Assembly: GCA_028701165.1 (NCBI GenBank)
Contig: JAQVRG010000135.1
Span: 1-5,000, forward strand
Source of the DNA: Eubacteriales bacterium
Lineage (GTDB): Bacteria > Bacillota > Clostridia > Christensenellales > CAG-138
DNA: 5,000 bases
Direction of reading: 5' to 3'
Both the position numbers and the translations under genes were made by a program. Of this stretch, positions 1 through 5,000 are shown one piece after another (position 1 is the stretch's first letter; each line of letters begins with the position of its first letter). Below the pieces are notes generated by a model that was given only the letters and a program-made list of their open reading frames with translations, was not told the origin of the DNA and did no database searches.

Positions 1-15
1 GTTAGGGAGGCGCTT

Positions 16-651
16 ATGACGGATATCAGCATGTTTCTGCAAACGCTGCCCTTGTTTTCGGGCGTGCCCAAGGCGTTGACCGAATCGATCCCCGCGCGCG
101 AGGGATGCAGCGTATGCGTGTACGAAGCGGGCGCTTGCGTGGCGAAAAGCGGCGATACGAACAGGCGGCTGGGGATTCTTTATGCGGGGACGGCGGAAGT
201 AGAGAAGTGTGGAAAAGGCGCGCCCATGCTCATGAGCGTCCTAAAAAAAGGCGATCTCACAGGCGCTTCGATGCTGTTTTTGGAGGGCGCGGCCACCGCG
301 AACACACTGTATACCAAGGAAGGCTGTACGCTTATATATCTGTCAGAGACGCTTCTTTGCGCGCTGATGCGCGAGAGCTTTACGTTAGCGGAAAACTATA
401 TGCGTTATCTTACAGGACGCATACACTTTCTCACCAAGCGCATCGAGAGCATAGCTTCGCCTACCGCGGCGGATAAGCTTTACCGGCACGCGAAGCAAAA
501 CGCCGTGGAGGGGCTTTTTTGTCCCCCGCGTTCCATGGCGGCGCTGGCTACGACGCTTTCCTTGAGCCGTGCGTCGTTGTATCGCGCGATCGACGAGCTG
601 CAAGCTGCGGGTCTTATTCAATGCGAAAACAAAACCATACGAATTCTATAG
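16..651 (+). CDS. Crp/Fnr-family transcriptional regulator
   Basis: Predicted DNA-binding regulator of 211 residues, a normal length for the family. An N-terminal cyclic-nucleotide-binding-like beta barrel spans about residues 12-115 (it includes LGILYAGTAEV and a KKGDLTGASMLF stretch like the conserved 'GdlfG' turn). A long dimerisation helix follows at about 118-150, then a C-terminal winged helix at about 150-211 with the helix-turn-helix SMAALATTLSLSRASLYRAI. The start is supported by AGGGAGG at 4-10, 5 nt before the ATG. The gene lies 13 nt upstream of a complete ABC importer, so it probably controls that operon; this is inference, because its upstream operator is outside the window. It is cysteine-rich, with C31, C34 and C41 close together plus C65, C104, C115, C169 and C203. 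The residues that contact cAMP in Crp are not evident, so the ligand is unknown. The family call is firm; the effector and targets are not known. Confidence 0.9.
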   Translation: MTDISMFLQTLPLFSGVPKALTESIPAREGCSVCVYEAGACVAKSGDTNRRLGILYAGTAEVEKCGKGAPMLMSVLKKGDLTGASMLFLEGAATANTLYTKEGCTLIYLSETLLCALMRESFTLAENYMRYLTGRIHFLTKRIESIASPTAADKLYRHAKQNAVEGLFCPPRSMAALATTLSLSRASLYRAIDELQAAGLIQCENKTIRIL

Positions 652-664
652 GAGGCTTATACCA

Positions 665-1603
665 ATGAAAAAAGCGATTGCAATCCTGTTTGCCCTGTTG
701 ATGTTTACAAGTACTTTCGCGGGCTGCGTGCAAGCGCCGGAAACGCCGCCGCGCGTCGCTGCGCTGAAAGGTCCTACGGGCATGGGGATGACGCAGATGA
801 TGCAGGATGACAAGCGCTATGCGTTTACGCTTTCCTCCGCCCCCGATGAGGTCACCGCCATGGTAATCGCGGGGGAGGCCGATATCGCCGCCGTGCCCGT
901 AAATCTCGCATCCGTTCTTTACAACAAGCTGGAGGGCGACGTGCGCATCATCGCCGCGTCCACGCTTGGCGTGCTGTATGTGCTCCAAAACGGCGACGGC
1001 GTGCAAAGCTTTGCCGATCTTGCGGGCAAGACGCTTTACGCCACGGGGCAGGCCTCCACACCCGAATACATACTGCAATACCTTCTGACGCAAAACGGCG
1101 TTGCGGACAAGGCGCAGGTCGAGTATAAGGCGGAGCACAGCGAGCTTGCGGCGCTGATGGCGTCGGGCGAAGCAGCGCTTGGCATGCTGCCGGAGCCCAA
1201 CGTGACGGCCGCCATGGCGAAAAATCCAGAGCTCCGCATCGCGCTTGATCTGACCGAGGAATGGAACAAGGTAACGGATGCGCCCATGGTGCAAAGCGCC
1301 ATCCTATGCCGCGCTTCTTATTACGAGGCGCATAAGGCGGAGGTGGACGCTTTTTTGAAGGATTACGCGGCTTCCGTGGATTATGTCAACAACAACGCGA
1401 AGGAGGCGGCCGCTGCGATGGAGAAGCTTGGCGTCGTGCCCGCGGCGGCGATTGGCGAAAAGGCGATCCCGAACTGCCATATCGTGTGTCTGACGGGAGC
1501 GGAGATGAAAACCGCCGTATCCGCCATGCTGGAGGTGCTCTATACCGCGAACCCCAAGAGTGTGGGCGGCGTGCTGCCCGGCGAGGATTTTTATGTGGGC
1601 TAG
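665..1603 (+). CDS. ABC transporter substrate-binding lipoprotein (NMT1/SsuA-like)
   Basis: Extracytoplasmic solute-binding protein of 312 residues for an ABC importer of the nitrate/sulfonate/taurine/thiamine-precursor class (COG0715-like). Residues 1-20 are a short lipoprotein signal peptide (MKK, hydrophobic core, then FAG before Cys21), so the mature protein should be lipid-anchored on the outer face of the membrane; Phe at -3 of the lipobox is a little unusual. Typical two-lobe periplasmic-binding motifs follow: LKGPTGMGM near 34-42, GEADIAAVPVN at 70-80, and DLAGKTLYATGQASTPEY at 118-135. The ATG at 665 was chosen over an in-frame ATG at 569 because it has AGGAGG at 650-655 with 9 nt spacing, begins the signal peptide, and avoids a long overlap with the regulator. 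It ends 11 nt inside the permease gene. The fold assignment is secure; the ligand could be a sulfonate, a pyrimidine precursor or something else. Confidence 0.9.
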   Translation: MKKAIAILFALLMFTSTFAGCVQAPETPPRVAALKGPTGMGMTQMMQDDKRYAFTLSSAPDEVTAMVIAGEADIAAVPVNLASVLYNKLEGDVRIIAASTLGVLYVLQNGDGVQSFADLAGKTLYATGQASTPEYILQYLLTQNGVADKAQVEYKAEHSELAALMASGEAALGMLPEPNVTAAMAKNPELRIALDLTEEWNKVTDAPMVQSAILCRASYYEAHKAEVDAFLKDYAASVDYVNNNAKEAAAAMEKLGVVPAAAIGEKAIPNCHIVCLTGAEMKTAVSAMLEVLYTANPKSVGGVLPGEDFYVG

Positions 1604-2336
1604 GCGCGGCACATTTCCCAAAACGCTTTTCATAGGGATATTTTGGATCGCCCTTTGGCAGCTTGCGTCGATGCGCGTGCAAAGCGCGCTGCTGCTGCCG
1701 GGGCCTTGGGATACGCTTGCTACGTTGCTTGCATTGGCGGGAACCGCCGCGTTTTGGAAAACCGTAGCGATGACGTTTCTTCGCATCAGCGCGGGGTATT
1801 TGCTGGGCGCGGCCGCCGGAACCGTATTGGGCGTGCTGACCGCCGCGTCTCCGTTTTTCAACGATCTGCTCTCGCCGCTTCGCACCGTCGCAAAAGCTAC
1901 GCCCGTGACCTCCTTTATCCTGTTGGTGCTGCTGTGGCTGCGCGCCGCCGTAACGCCGGTGCTGATCGTATTTATTATGGTGACGCCCATGTTCTGGGCG
2001 ACGGTCTATCAGGGCGTCGTATCCGCGGACGCGCAGCTCTTGGAGATGGCGGCGGTTTTTCATCTGGGGCGGAGAAAGACGCTCCGGCATGTGTATCTGC
2101 CGCATGTCCTGCCGCAATATGCGGCGACAAGCTCGACCGCACTCGGCTTTGCGTGGAAATCCGGCGTGGCGGCCGAGGTGATCGCGGCGCCCGCTTTTTC
2201 CATTGGGCGCAGCATCTATGAAAGCAAGCTGTATGTGGAAACGCCTGCGCTTTTCGCGTGGACGCTCGCGGTCATCCTGCTGTCCGTGCTGCTCGAAAGG
2301 CTGATCGTTACGCTGCTTGGGAGGACAAAGGCATGA
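1593..2336 (+). CDS. ABC transporter permease (SsuC/TauC-like)
   Basis: Inner-membrane permease of 247 residues (BPD_transp_1 type, COG0600-like), the usual length for SsuC/TauC. About six hydrophobic helices can be seen: roughly 11-27, 64-84, 103-117, 120-138, 180-200 and 219-238. The cytoplasmic coupling loop (EAA motif) is at 151-174: it starts EMAAVFHLG and ends YLPHVLP, close to the family pattern EAAxxxGA...lPxxlP. An early PGP (36-38), common in this family, follows the first helix. The ATG at 1593 is preferred to the one at 1560: it has GAGG at 1583-1586 with 6 nt spacing, and it leaves the usual short N-terminus before the first helix. It overlaps the end of the binding-protein gene by 11 nt and shares ATGA with the ATPase gene, so translational coupling is likely. 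It should form a homodimer pore with the ATPase below. Confidence 0.9.
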   Translation: MWARRGTFPKTLFIGIFWIALWQLASMRVQSALLLPGPWDTLATLLALAGTAAFWKTVAMTFLRISAGYLLGAAAGTVLGVLTAASPFFNDLLSPLRTVAKATPVTSFILLVLLWLRAAVTPVLIVFIMVTPMFWATVYQGVVSADAQLLEMAAVFHLGRRKTLRHVYLPHVLPQYAATSSTALGFAWKSGVAAEVIAAPAFSIGRSIYESKLYVETPALFAWTLAVILLSVLLERLIVTLLGRTKA

Positions 2337-2890
2337 TAGAGCTGCACGATGTGTGCTTTTCCTATGGCGATAAGCCGGTGCTGCAAAACCTAAGCTTTAC
2401 CTTTCCGCAGACGGGCTGCGTGGGCGTGATCGGGGCGTCCGGCATAGGAAAAAGCACGCTCTTTAAGCTGCTGCTGGGACGCGCTGTACCCACGCGCGGC
2501 ACGGTGACCGGGCTTGCGGGCGCGCGCGTTTCCGTTGTGTTTCAAGAGGACAGGCTGCTTGCGCATCTAAGCGCGAGGGAAAACGTGGCGCTTGTCAACG
2601 ACACGAAAGACGCAATGCCTTTGCTTCGCGCCATGGAATTACAGGATGTTGCGAACGAACCCATAAACGCCCTTTCCGGCGGCATGCGCCGGCGCGTCGC
2701 CATCGCCCGCGCACTGCATTACGGGGGCGATGTGCTGCTCTTGGACGAGCCCTTCAAGGGCCTCGACGACGCGCTGCGTATGCGCATCCGGCCGACGGTA
2801 AAAAACGCCTTTCCGCTCGTGATCACGGCTCTGCATGAGGGCCACGAAGCCGAGGCGTTCGGGTGTGACGCGGTGTTGGAGCTGAGGTAA
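2333..2890 (+). CDS. ABC transporter ATP-binding protein (SsuB/TauB-like), short
   Basis: Cytoplasmic ATPase of the importer, 185 residues. All nucleotide-binding motifs are present in order: Walker A GASGIGKST (34-42, Lys40), Q-loop Gln71 in VVFQEDRLL, signature LSGGM (114-118), Walker B VLLLDE (134-139, catalytic Glu139), D-loop GLDD (143-146), and H-loop His168 in ALHEGHEAEAF. The start is the ATG of an ATGA overlap with the permease stop, with GGGAGG at 2319-2324, 8 nt upstream; an in-frame ATG at 2258 lies deep inside the permease gene. SsuB/TauB proteins are usually about 240-260 residues. This one ends shortly after the H-loop region (VLEL at 181-184) and lacks the usual C-terminal extension, but no catalytic element is lost, so it is probably functional. 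It is the last gene of the operon, with a terminator about 60 nt downstream. Confidence 0.92.
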   Translation: MIELHDVCFSYGDKPVLQNLSFTFPQTGCVGVIGASGIGKSTLFKLLLGRAVPTRGTVTGLAGARVSVVFQEDRLLAHLSARENVALVNDTKDAMPLLRAMELQDVANEPINALSGGMRRRVAIARALHYGGDVLLLDEPFKGLDDALRMRIRPTVKNAFPLVITALHEGHEAEAFGCDAVLELR

Positions 2891-2950
2891 GTGGCGGGCG
2901 CTTCACGCGCACGCTATGGCGCGGCTTGAGCCCCCTTCCTTTGTAATGCC

Positions 2951-2985
2951 AAAACAGCATCCAAGCGGATGCTGTTTTCTATTTG
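2951..2985 (+). terminator. Rho-independent terminator of the ABC operon
   Basis: A perfect 12-bp stem (AAAACAGCATCC, loop AAGC, GGATGCTGTTTT, 2951-2978) is followed by CTATTT. It lies 60 nt after the ATPase stop codon. The stem ends in four A on one side and four T on the other, and the next gene is convergent (its stop is at 3013), so it may also stop transcripts from the - strand, though the T run on that side is shorter. Confidence 0.85.
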
Positions 2986-3012
2986 TCATTTGGATGCGGC
3001 GTGAGATTTAGA

Positions 3013-4323
3013 CTATTGGTTTGTGTCTGAAGCGGTCAACGTAACAGCGGGAGACTCCTTTTTCGCCTTTGCAAGAAGCGGCTTTTTTAGCAGCCCGCAA
3101 AGCAAATGGATCAGCCAAGCCGCCAAAATGCTGCACGCAATCACCGCAAGCGTGCAAAGAAACTCATTTCTTATCAGCCTCATATCGTAAAAAAGGGAAA
3201 TGAAGTGACGCTGAATGAGGTATATTTCAAGGGTTAAGCCGCCAAGGAAGGCAAGCGCCTTGTTGCCGACTTTAAGCTTCATGCCGATAAGCAGGACAGC
3301 GATGACAAAGAGCGGGGCCGCAATAGCCTGAATACCCAAGCAGGTGAATTTTTCGACATAGCCGGGATGCCCGGGATATTCCATCCAGTAGGATATGTTG
3401 TTAAGCGCGTAGATGTTTACGAACCAGCCGCCGACAGCAAGCACGAGCGAAAGCGGCGTCAGCCACGCGTAGTTCTTTTTTGCAAAGTTCGTTATCGGTT
3501 TTTCAAACCTTGCCCAAAGCATGCCGAGCACAAAAGCGGGCGTGGAGTTGCACCACCACTCGCCCTGAAAAAGCCTTGAGCCATCGCCGTGCCTCATTAG
3601 GATAACGAACGCGCAGTAGCCTACTACAAAGGCGCTTAGCGCCGCATAGCTTACCCATTCTTTCTTTACGAATCTGAAAAGAAGATAGAACGCGATATAG
3701 AGCCCAACAGCGATCATGGGATACCATGTGAAGCCTGTTACAAGGAACACAAGGTAGGAAAACACAAACACGACAAGAGCCGTAAAGCCTATCCATTTCG
3801 TCTTTACAGGCTTAAAAAGGAAATAGAACTCGATATAAAGCAGCGTAGCGGTAACGGGATACCATCCGTCGCCGGTCACAAGGGTAACGCCCAAAAGGTC
3901 GGAAAGAAAATGCCCAAGCGGATAGGGCTGGTGGCCGATAAGGATATTGGCAAGGATATAGGTCAGGTTAATTAAGTAAAACGGCACGAGCAGCGTAATT
4001 AGACGTTTCCATAAAAAGCCGTCCAAGTAATCCTCTTTTTCAAGAAGGCTTTTGATAAGCCCCAACCCTGAAAAGAAGAAAAAGATCGAAACGAGGTAAA
4101 ACCCCATATCGTTAAAAAAGGTAAGCGGCATTTGAATCGCCGCGAAATTGGAAAACCGCTGCGCCAAATGGTGGATAATAACGCCGACGGCGGCAAAGCC
4201 CTGTATATATTTTGCTGTTTTTAACGACGTGTAATCATCAAAGAATTCGCCGCGCTTTGCAAGCTTCGCGCCCCAAAAGAGCAGGATCGCAAGCAGTGGG
4301 TAAACAAGAATTGTCAAGTCCAT
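3013..4323 (-). CDS. Membrane acyltransferase, family 3, with internal duplication
   Basis: Integral membrane protein of 436 residues resembling acyltransferase family 3 (Acyl_transf_3, PF01757), whose members usually transfer acetyl or other acyl groups to cell-surface glycans or other extracytoplasmic acceptors. Evidence: about 12 hydrophobic helices, an early helix ending VIIHHL (His51/His52), the FFFFSGLGL segment (81-89) that matches the family's 'FFxxSG' helix, and a basic, Ser/Thr-rich tail after residue 413. The conserved Arg expected 11 residues before the His appears as Gln41. Residues 154-199 and 200-245 are tandem copies of one unit, both beginning WYP and containing LYI.FY.LF..VK..W. 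The start has GGAGGG (4329-4334) 5 nt upstream and a strong promoter. The gene is monocistronic and convergent to the ABC operon, and lower in GC. The acceptor molecule cannot be predicted. Family confidence is high; catalytic activity is inferred only. Confidence 0.85.
   Translation of the reverse strand: MDLTILVYPLLAILLFWGAKLAKRGEFFDDYTSLKTAKYIQGFAAVGVIIHHLAQRFSNFAAIQMPLTFFNDMGFYLVSIFFFFSGLGLIKSLLEKEDYLDGFLWKRLITLLVPFYLINLTYILANILIGHQPYPLGHFLSDLLGVTLVTGDGWYPVTATLLYIEFYFLFKPVKTKWIGFTALVVFVFSYLVFLVTGFTWYPMIAVGLYIAFYLLFRFVKKEWVSYAALSAFVVGYCAFVILMRHGDGSRLFQGEWWCNSTPAFVLGMLWARFEKPITNFAKKNYAWLTPLSLVLAVGGWFVNIYALNNISYWMEYPGHPGYVEKFTCLGIQAIAAPLFVIAVLLIGMKLKVGNKALAFLGGLTLEIYLIQRHFISLFYDMRLIRNEFLCTLAVIACSILAAWLIHLLCGLLKKPLLAKAKKESPAVTLTASDTNQ
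3589..3864 (-). repeat. Intragenic tandem duplication, 2 x 138 bp
   Basis: Two adjacent 138-bp units (3727-3864 and 3589-3726) inside the acyltransferase gene encode 46-residue copies that share 20 identical residues without gaps, 20 of them in the first 40. Some nucleotide identity remains: GGGATACCAT occurs at both 3856-3865 and 3718-3727, exactly 138 bp apart, and the stretch ending at 3840 matches the one ending at 3702 at 22 of 27 positions. The degree of divergence suggests an old duplication kept in frame. Confidence 0.8.
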
Positions 4324-4350
4324 AGTAACCCTCCAAGGCAGATTACAGAT

Positions 4351-4379
4351 AGTATAGCATGCAGGTTTTGGCTTTACAA
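4351..4379 (-). promoter_or_regulatory. Sigma-A-type promoter of the acyltransferase gene
   Basis: Read on the - strand: -35 TTGTAA (4374-4379), a 17-bp spacer, and -10 TATACT (4351-4356), preceded by TGC to give an extended -10 (TGCTATACT). It lies 27 bases upstream of the start codon. The -10 matches consensus at 5 of 6 positions and the -35 at 4 of 6. Nothing operator-like was evident around it. Confidence 0.75.
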
Positions 4380-4492
4380 TTACGTTGTATATATGGGCAG
4401 TATTGTTTTGAGGTGAGGGGTTCGATTGACGGCAATGGGGCAGTGGTCGCTAGGTTTCGGCATGTGGAAATGGAATGTGGGAGGGGATTCGC

Positions 4493-4517
4493 CGGCGGCA
4501 CTGGGGCAGTGCCGCCG
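4493..4517. repeat. GC-rich perfect hairpin
   Basis: An 11-bp perfect stem with loop GGG: GGCGGCACTG (4494-4503) pairs with CAGTGCCGCC (4507-4516), extended by the pair 4493/4517. There is no T run on either side, so it is not a classic terminator. On the - strand it follows the terminator-like hairpin at 4532-4560. Confidence 0.6.
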
Positions 4518-4531
4518 CCAGCCCGGGGTGC

Positions 4532-4560
4532 TGAAAAAACGTCCACAGGACGCTTTTTCA
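4532..4560 (-). terminator. Terminator-like hairpin downstream of the recombinase
   Basis: Two 13-base arms (4532-4544 and 4548-4560) with a 3-base loop. In - strand RNA the core GCGUCC/GGACGU pairs throughout, with one G-U, and is followed by six U, a good intrinsic terminator for the recombinase transcript. On the + strand the same position is an A-C mismatch, although five T also follow, so some two-way activity is possible. It separates the recombinase from the acyltransferase promoter. Confidence 0.65.
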
Positions 4561-4600
4561 CCTCGCGTCGCGCGGCCGCACCCTTCGAACCCCCTCAAAG

Positions 4601-5000
4601 TCAAAGCAAACAGGGCGCCATGCGGCACCCTGTTTGCTTTGGTGGAGCGGGTGTCATCATAGATGAACACCCCTCCGATTCTCCTTCAAATTTGCTCTCA
4701 ATATCGTCAAGCGGTATATCCTTTTCACTAAGTGGGTGCCGCGACGCATTGATGATCAGTGTGAAATGGTCATCGTAAAGATATACCGAATGGACAAAGA
4801 TATTGATGATTGCCCGCCTTTTGCGGATGTCATCCTGCGGGAGCCTGCGAACGTAATCCAGAAAGGCGCGGATTTGCGCTTCGCTTAAACAGATACGCTT
4901 ATTCTCTTCAAGGGCAAGCTGCTCTTCCAAATCGGCTTTTTCCGCCTGTCGCTGATGAATACGCTCCGTAAGCATATCTACTGCATGGCCAGACTCAATG
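4601..5000 (-). CDS. Large serine recombinase, C-terminal part (5' end outside window)
   Basis: Partial gene: 132 C-terminal residues are visible and the frame is open to the window edge, so the catalytic serine domain, recombinase domain and zinc ribbon lie beyond it. What is visible fits the C-terminus of site-specific recombinases of the TnpX/SpoIVCA/integrase type (COG1961): an acidic/basic coiled-coil helix (about 10-33, TERIHQRQAEKADLEEQLAL), then the family's end module with LSEAQIRAFLDYV (38-50), a basic stretch, and INIFVHSVYLYDDHFTLIIN (65-84). Such enzymes integrate and excise phages, transposons and conjugative elements. The last 12 residues (KQTGCRMAPCLL) are encoded by a hairpin and resemble nothing in the family, so the natural end may once have been just after the PAPP (117-120). 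The in-frame ATG at 4975 is internal, not the true start. Confidence 0.8.
   Translation of the reverse strand, partial: IESGHAVDMLTERIHQRQAEKADLEEQLALEENKRICLSEAQIRAFLDYVRRLPQDDIRKRRAIINIFVHSVYLYDDHFTLIINASRHPLSEKDIPLDDIESKFEGESEGCSSMMTPAPPKQTGCRMAPCLL
4603..4640 (-). repeat. Long hairpin overlapping the recombinase 3' end
   Basis: Two 17-base arms (4603-4619 and 4624-4640) with a 4-base loop, GC-rich in the middle (CAGGG/CCCTG), with a single non-Watson-Crick position. That position is U-G in - strand RNA and C-A in + strand RNA. The trailing sequence on the - strand (TTTGACTTTG) is only weakly T-rich, so it may be an mRNA 3'-end stabiliser or a degraded terminator. It contains the last 12 codons of the recombinase frame. 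Confidence 0.6.

Larger units (their letters stand above)
4414..4597. repeat. Imperfect inverted-repeat pair around the hairpin region
   Basis: TGAGGGGTTCGA at 4414-4425 is the reverse complement of TCGAACCCCCTCA at 4585-4597, except for one extra C. The pair encloses 184 bases including two hairpins. It could mark the borders of a small repeat element, but a 12-base match in G/C-rich DNA could also be chance. Confidence 0.35.
4380..4600. other. Gene-free stretch rich in hairpins, possible mobile-element end
   Basis: About 220 bases between the acyltransferase promoter and the recombinase stop. Several short reading frames stay open on both strands, but they overlap each other, lack good ribosome sites and resemble no family, so they are taken as by-products of GC-rich, hairpin-rich sequence. 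It holds two hairpins (4493-4517 and 4532-4560), an approximate direct repeat (4431-4446 and 4497-4512, 14 of 16 bases equal) and outer inverted repeats (4414-4425 and 4585-4597). A serine-recombinase attachment site or a dispersed intergenic repeat would fit; neither is proven. Confidence 0.4.

Noticed and set aside
652..664. Possible leader or riboswitch before the binding-protein gene
   Set aside because: Only 13 nt separate the regulator stop from the next start, and these hold just the ribosome site.
1304..2117. Long open frames on the - strand opposite the binding-protein and permease genes
   Set aside because: They are antisense to well-supported genes, rich in Arg, His and Gln as expected from reading GC-rich coding DNA backwards, and show no family motif.
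4416..4430. tRNA-like GGGGTTCGATT resembling a T-arm, and TTCGAACCCC at 4584-4593
   Set aside because: Neither is flanked by the paired T stem, an acceptor stem or an anticodon arm at the required distances on either strand.
4651..4670. Small imperfect palindrome GTGTCATC...GATGAACAC
   Set aside because: It is short, has a bulge, and lies in the recombinase coding region, so it is likely chance.
4343..4778. Several overlapping small open frames on both strands (72 to 139 residues)
   Set aside because: They overlap each other, the acyltransferase promoter, the hairpins and the recombinase; their peptides are Pro/Arg/Cys-rich without domain patterns and they lack clear ribosome sites.
1..5000. 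CRISPR array, rRNA genes or insertion-sequence ends
   Set aside because: No regularly spaced repeats, no rRNA-like stretches and no transposase frame were seen on either strand.

Overview
The window looks like chromosomal DNA from an anaerobic Clostridia-type Firmicute of moderately high GC. The grounds are strong AGGAGG-type ribosome sites, a short lipoprotein signal peptide, a FRIMM-poor but clearly Clostridia-like acyltransferase family-3 protein, and a large serine recombinase of the kind common in gut clostridia. No gene identifies the genus.

Left part (1-2985, + strand). A compact, GC-rich four-gene operon encodes a Crp/Fnr-family regulator, a lipoprotein substrate-binding protein, an ABC permease of the SsuC/TauC type and a short ABC ATPase of the SsuB/TauB type. 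Gaps are 13 nt, then overlaps of 11 nt and 4 nt, so the genes are very probably co-transcribed and translationally coupled. Together they form one importer of the nitrate/sulfonate/taurine/thiamine-precursor class, with its own likely regulator. The substrate cannot be read from sequence. A perfect 12-bp hairpin terminator follows at 2951-2978.

Middle part (3013-4379, - strand). A single convergent gene encodes a multi-pass membrane acyltransferase (family 3). It has a good sigma-A-type promoter with an extended -10 just upstream. Its base composition is clearly lower in GC than the ABC operon. It carries an internal tandem duplication of 46 residues (two membrane helices), which is the most unusual feature of the window.

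Right part (4380-5000). A stretch of about 220 bases without a convincing gene contains three hairpins and a pair of imperfect inverted repeats. It is followed by the 3' end of a large serine recombinase gene on the - strand, which runs off the window. The last codons of the recombinase lie inside one of the hairpins. The recombinase suggests that a mobile element ends in, or close to, the 4380-4600 stretch. Whether the acyltransferase belongs to that element cannot be decided here.
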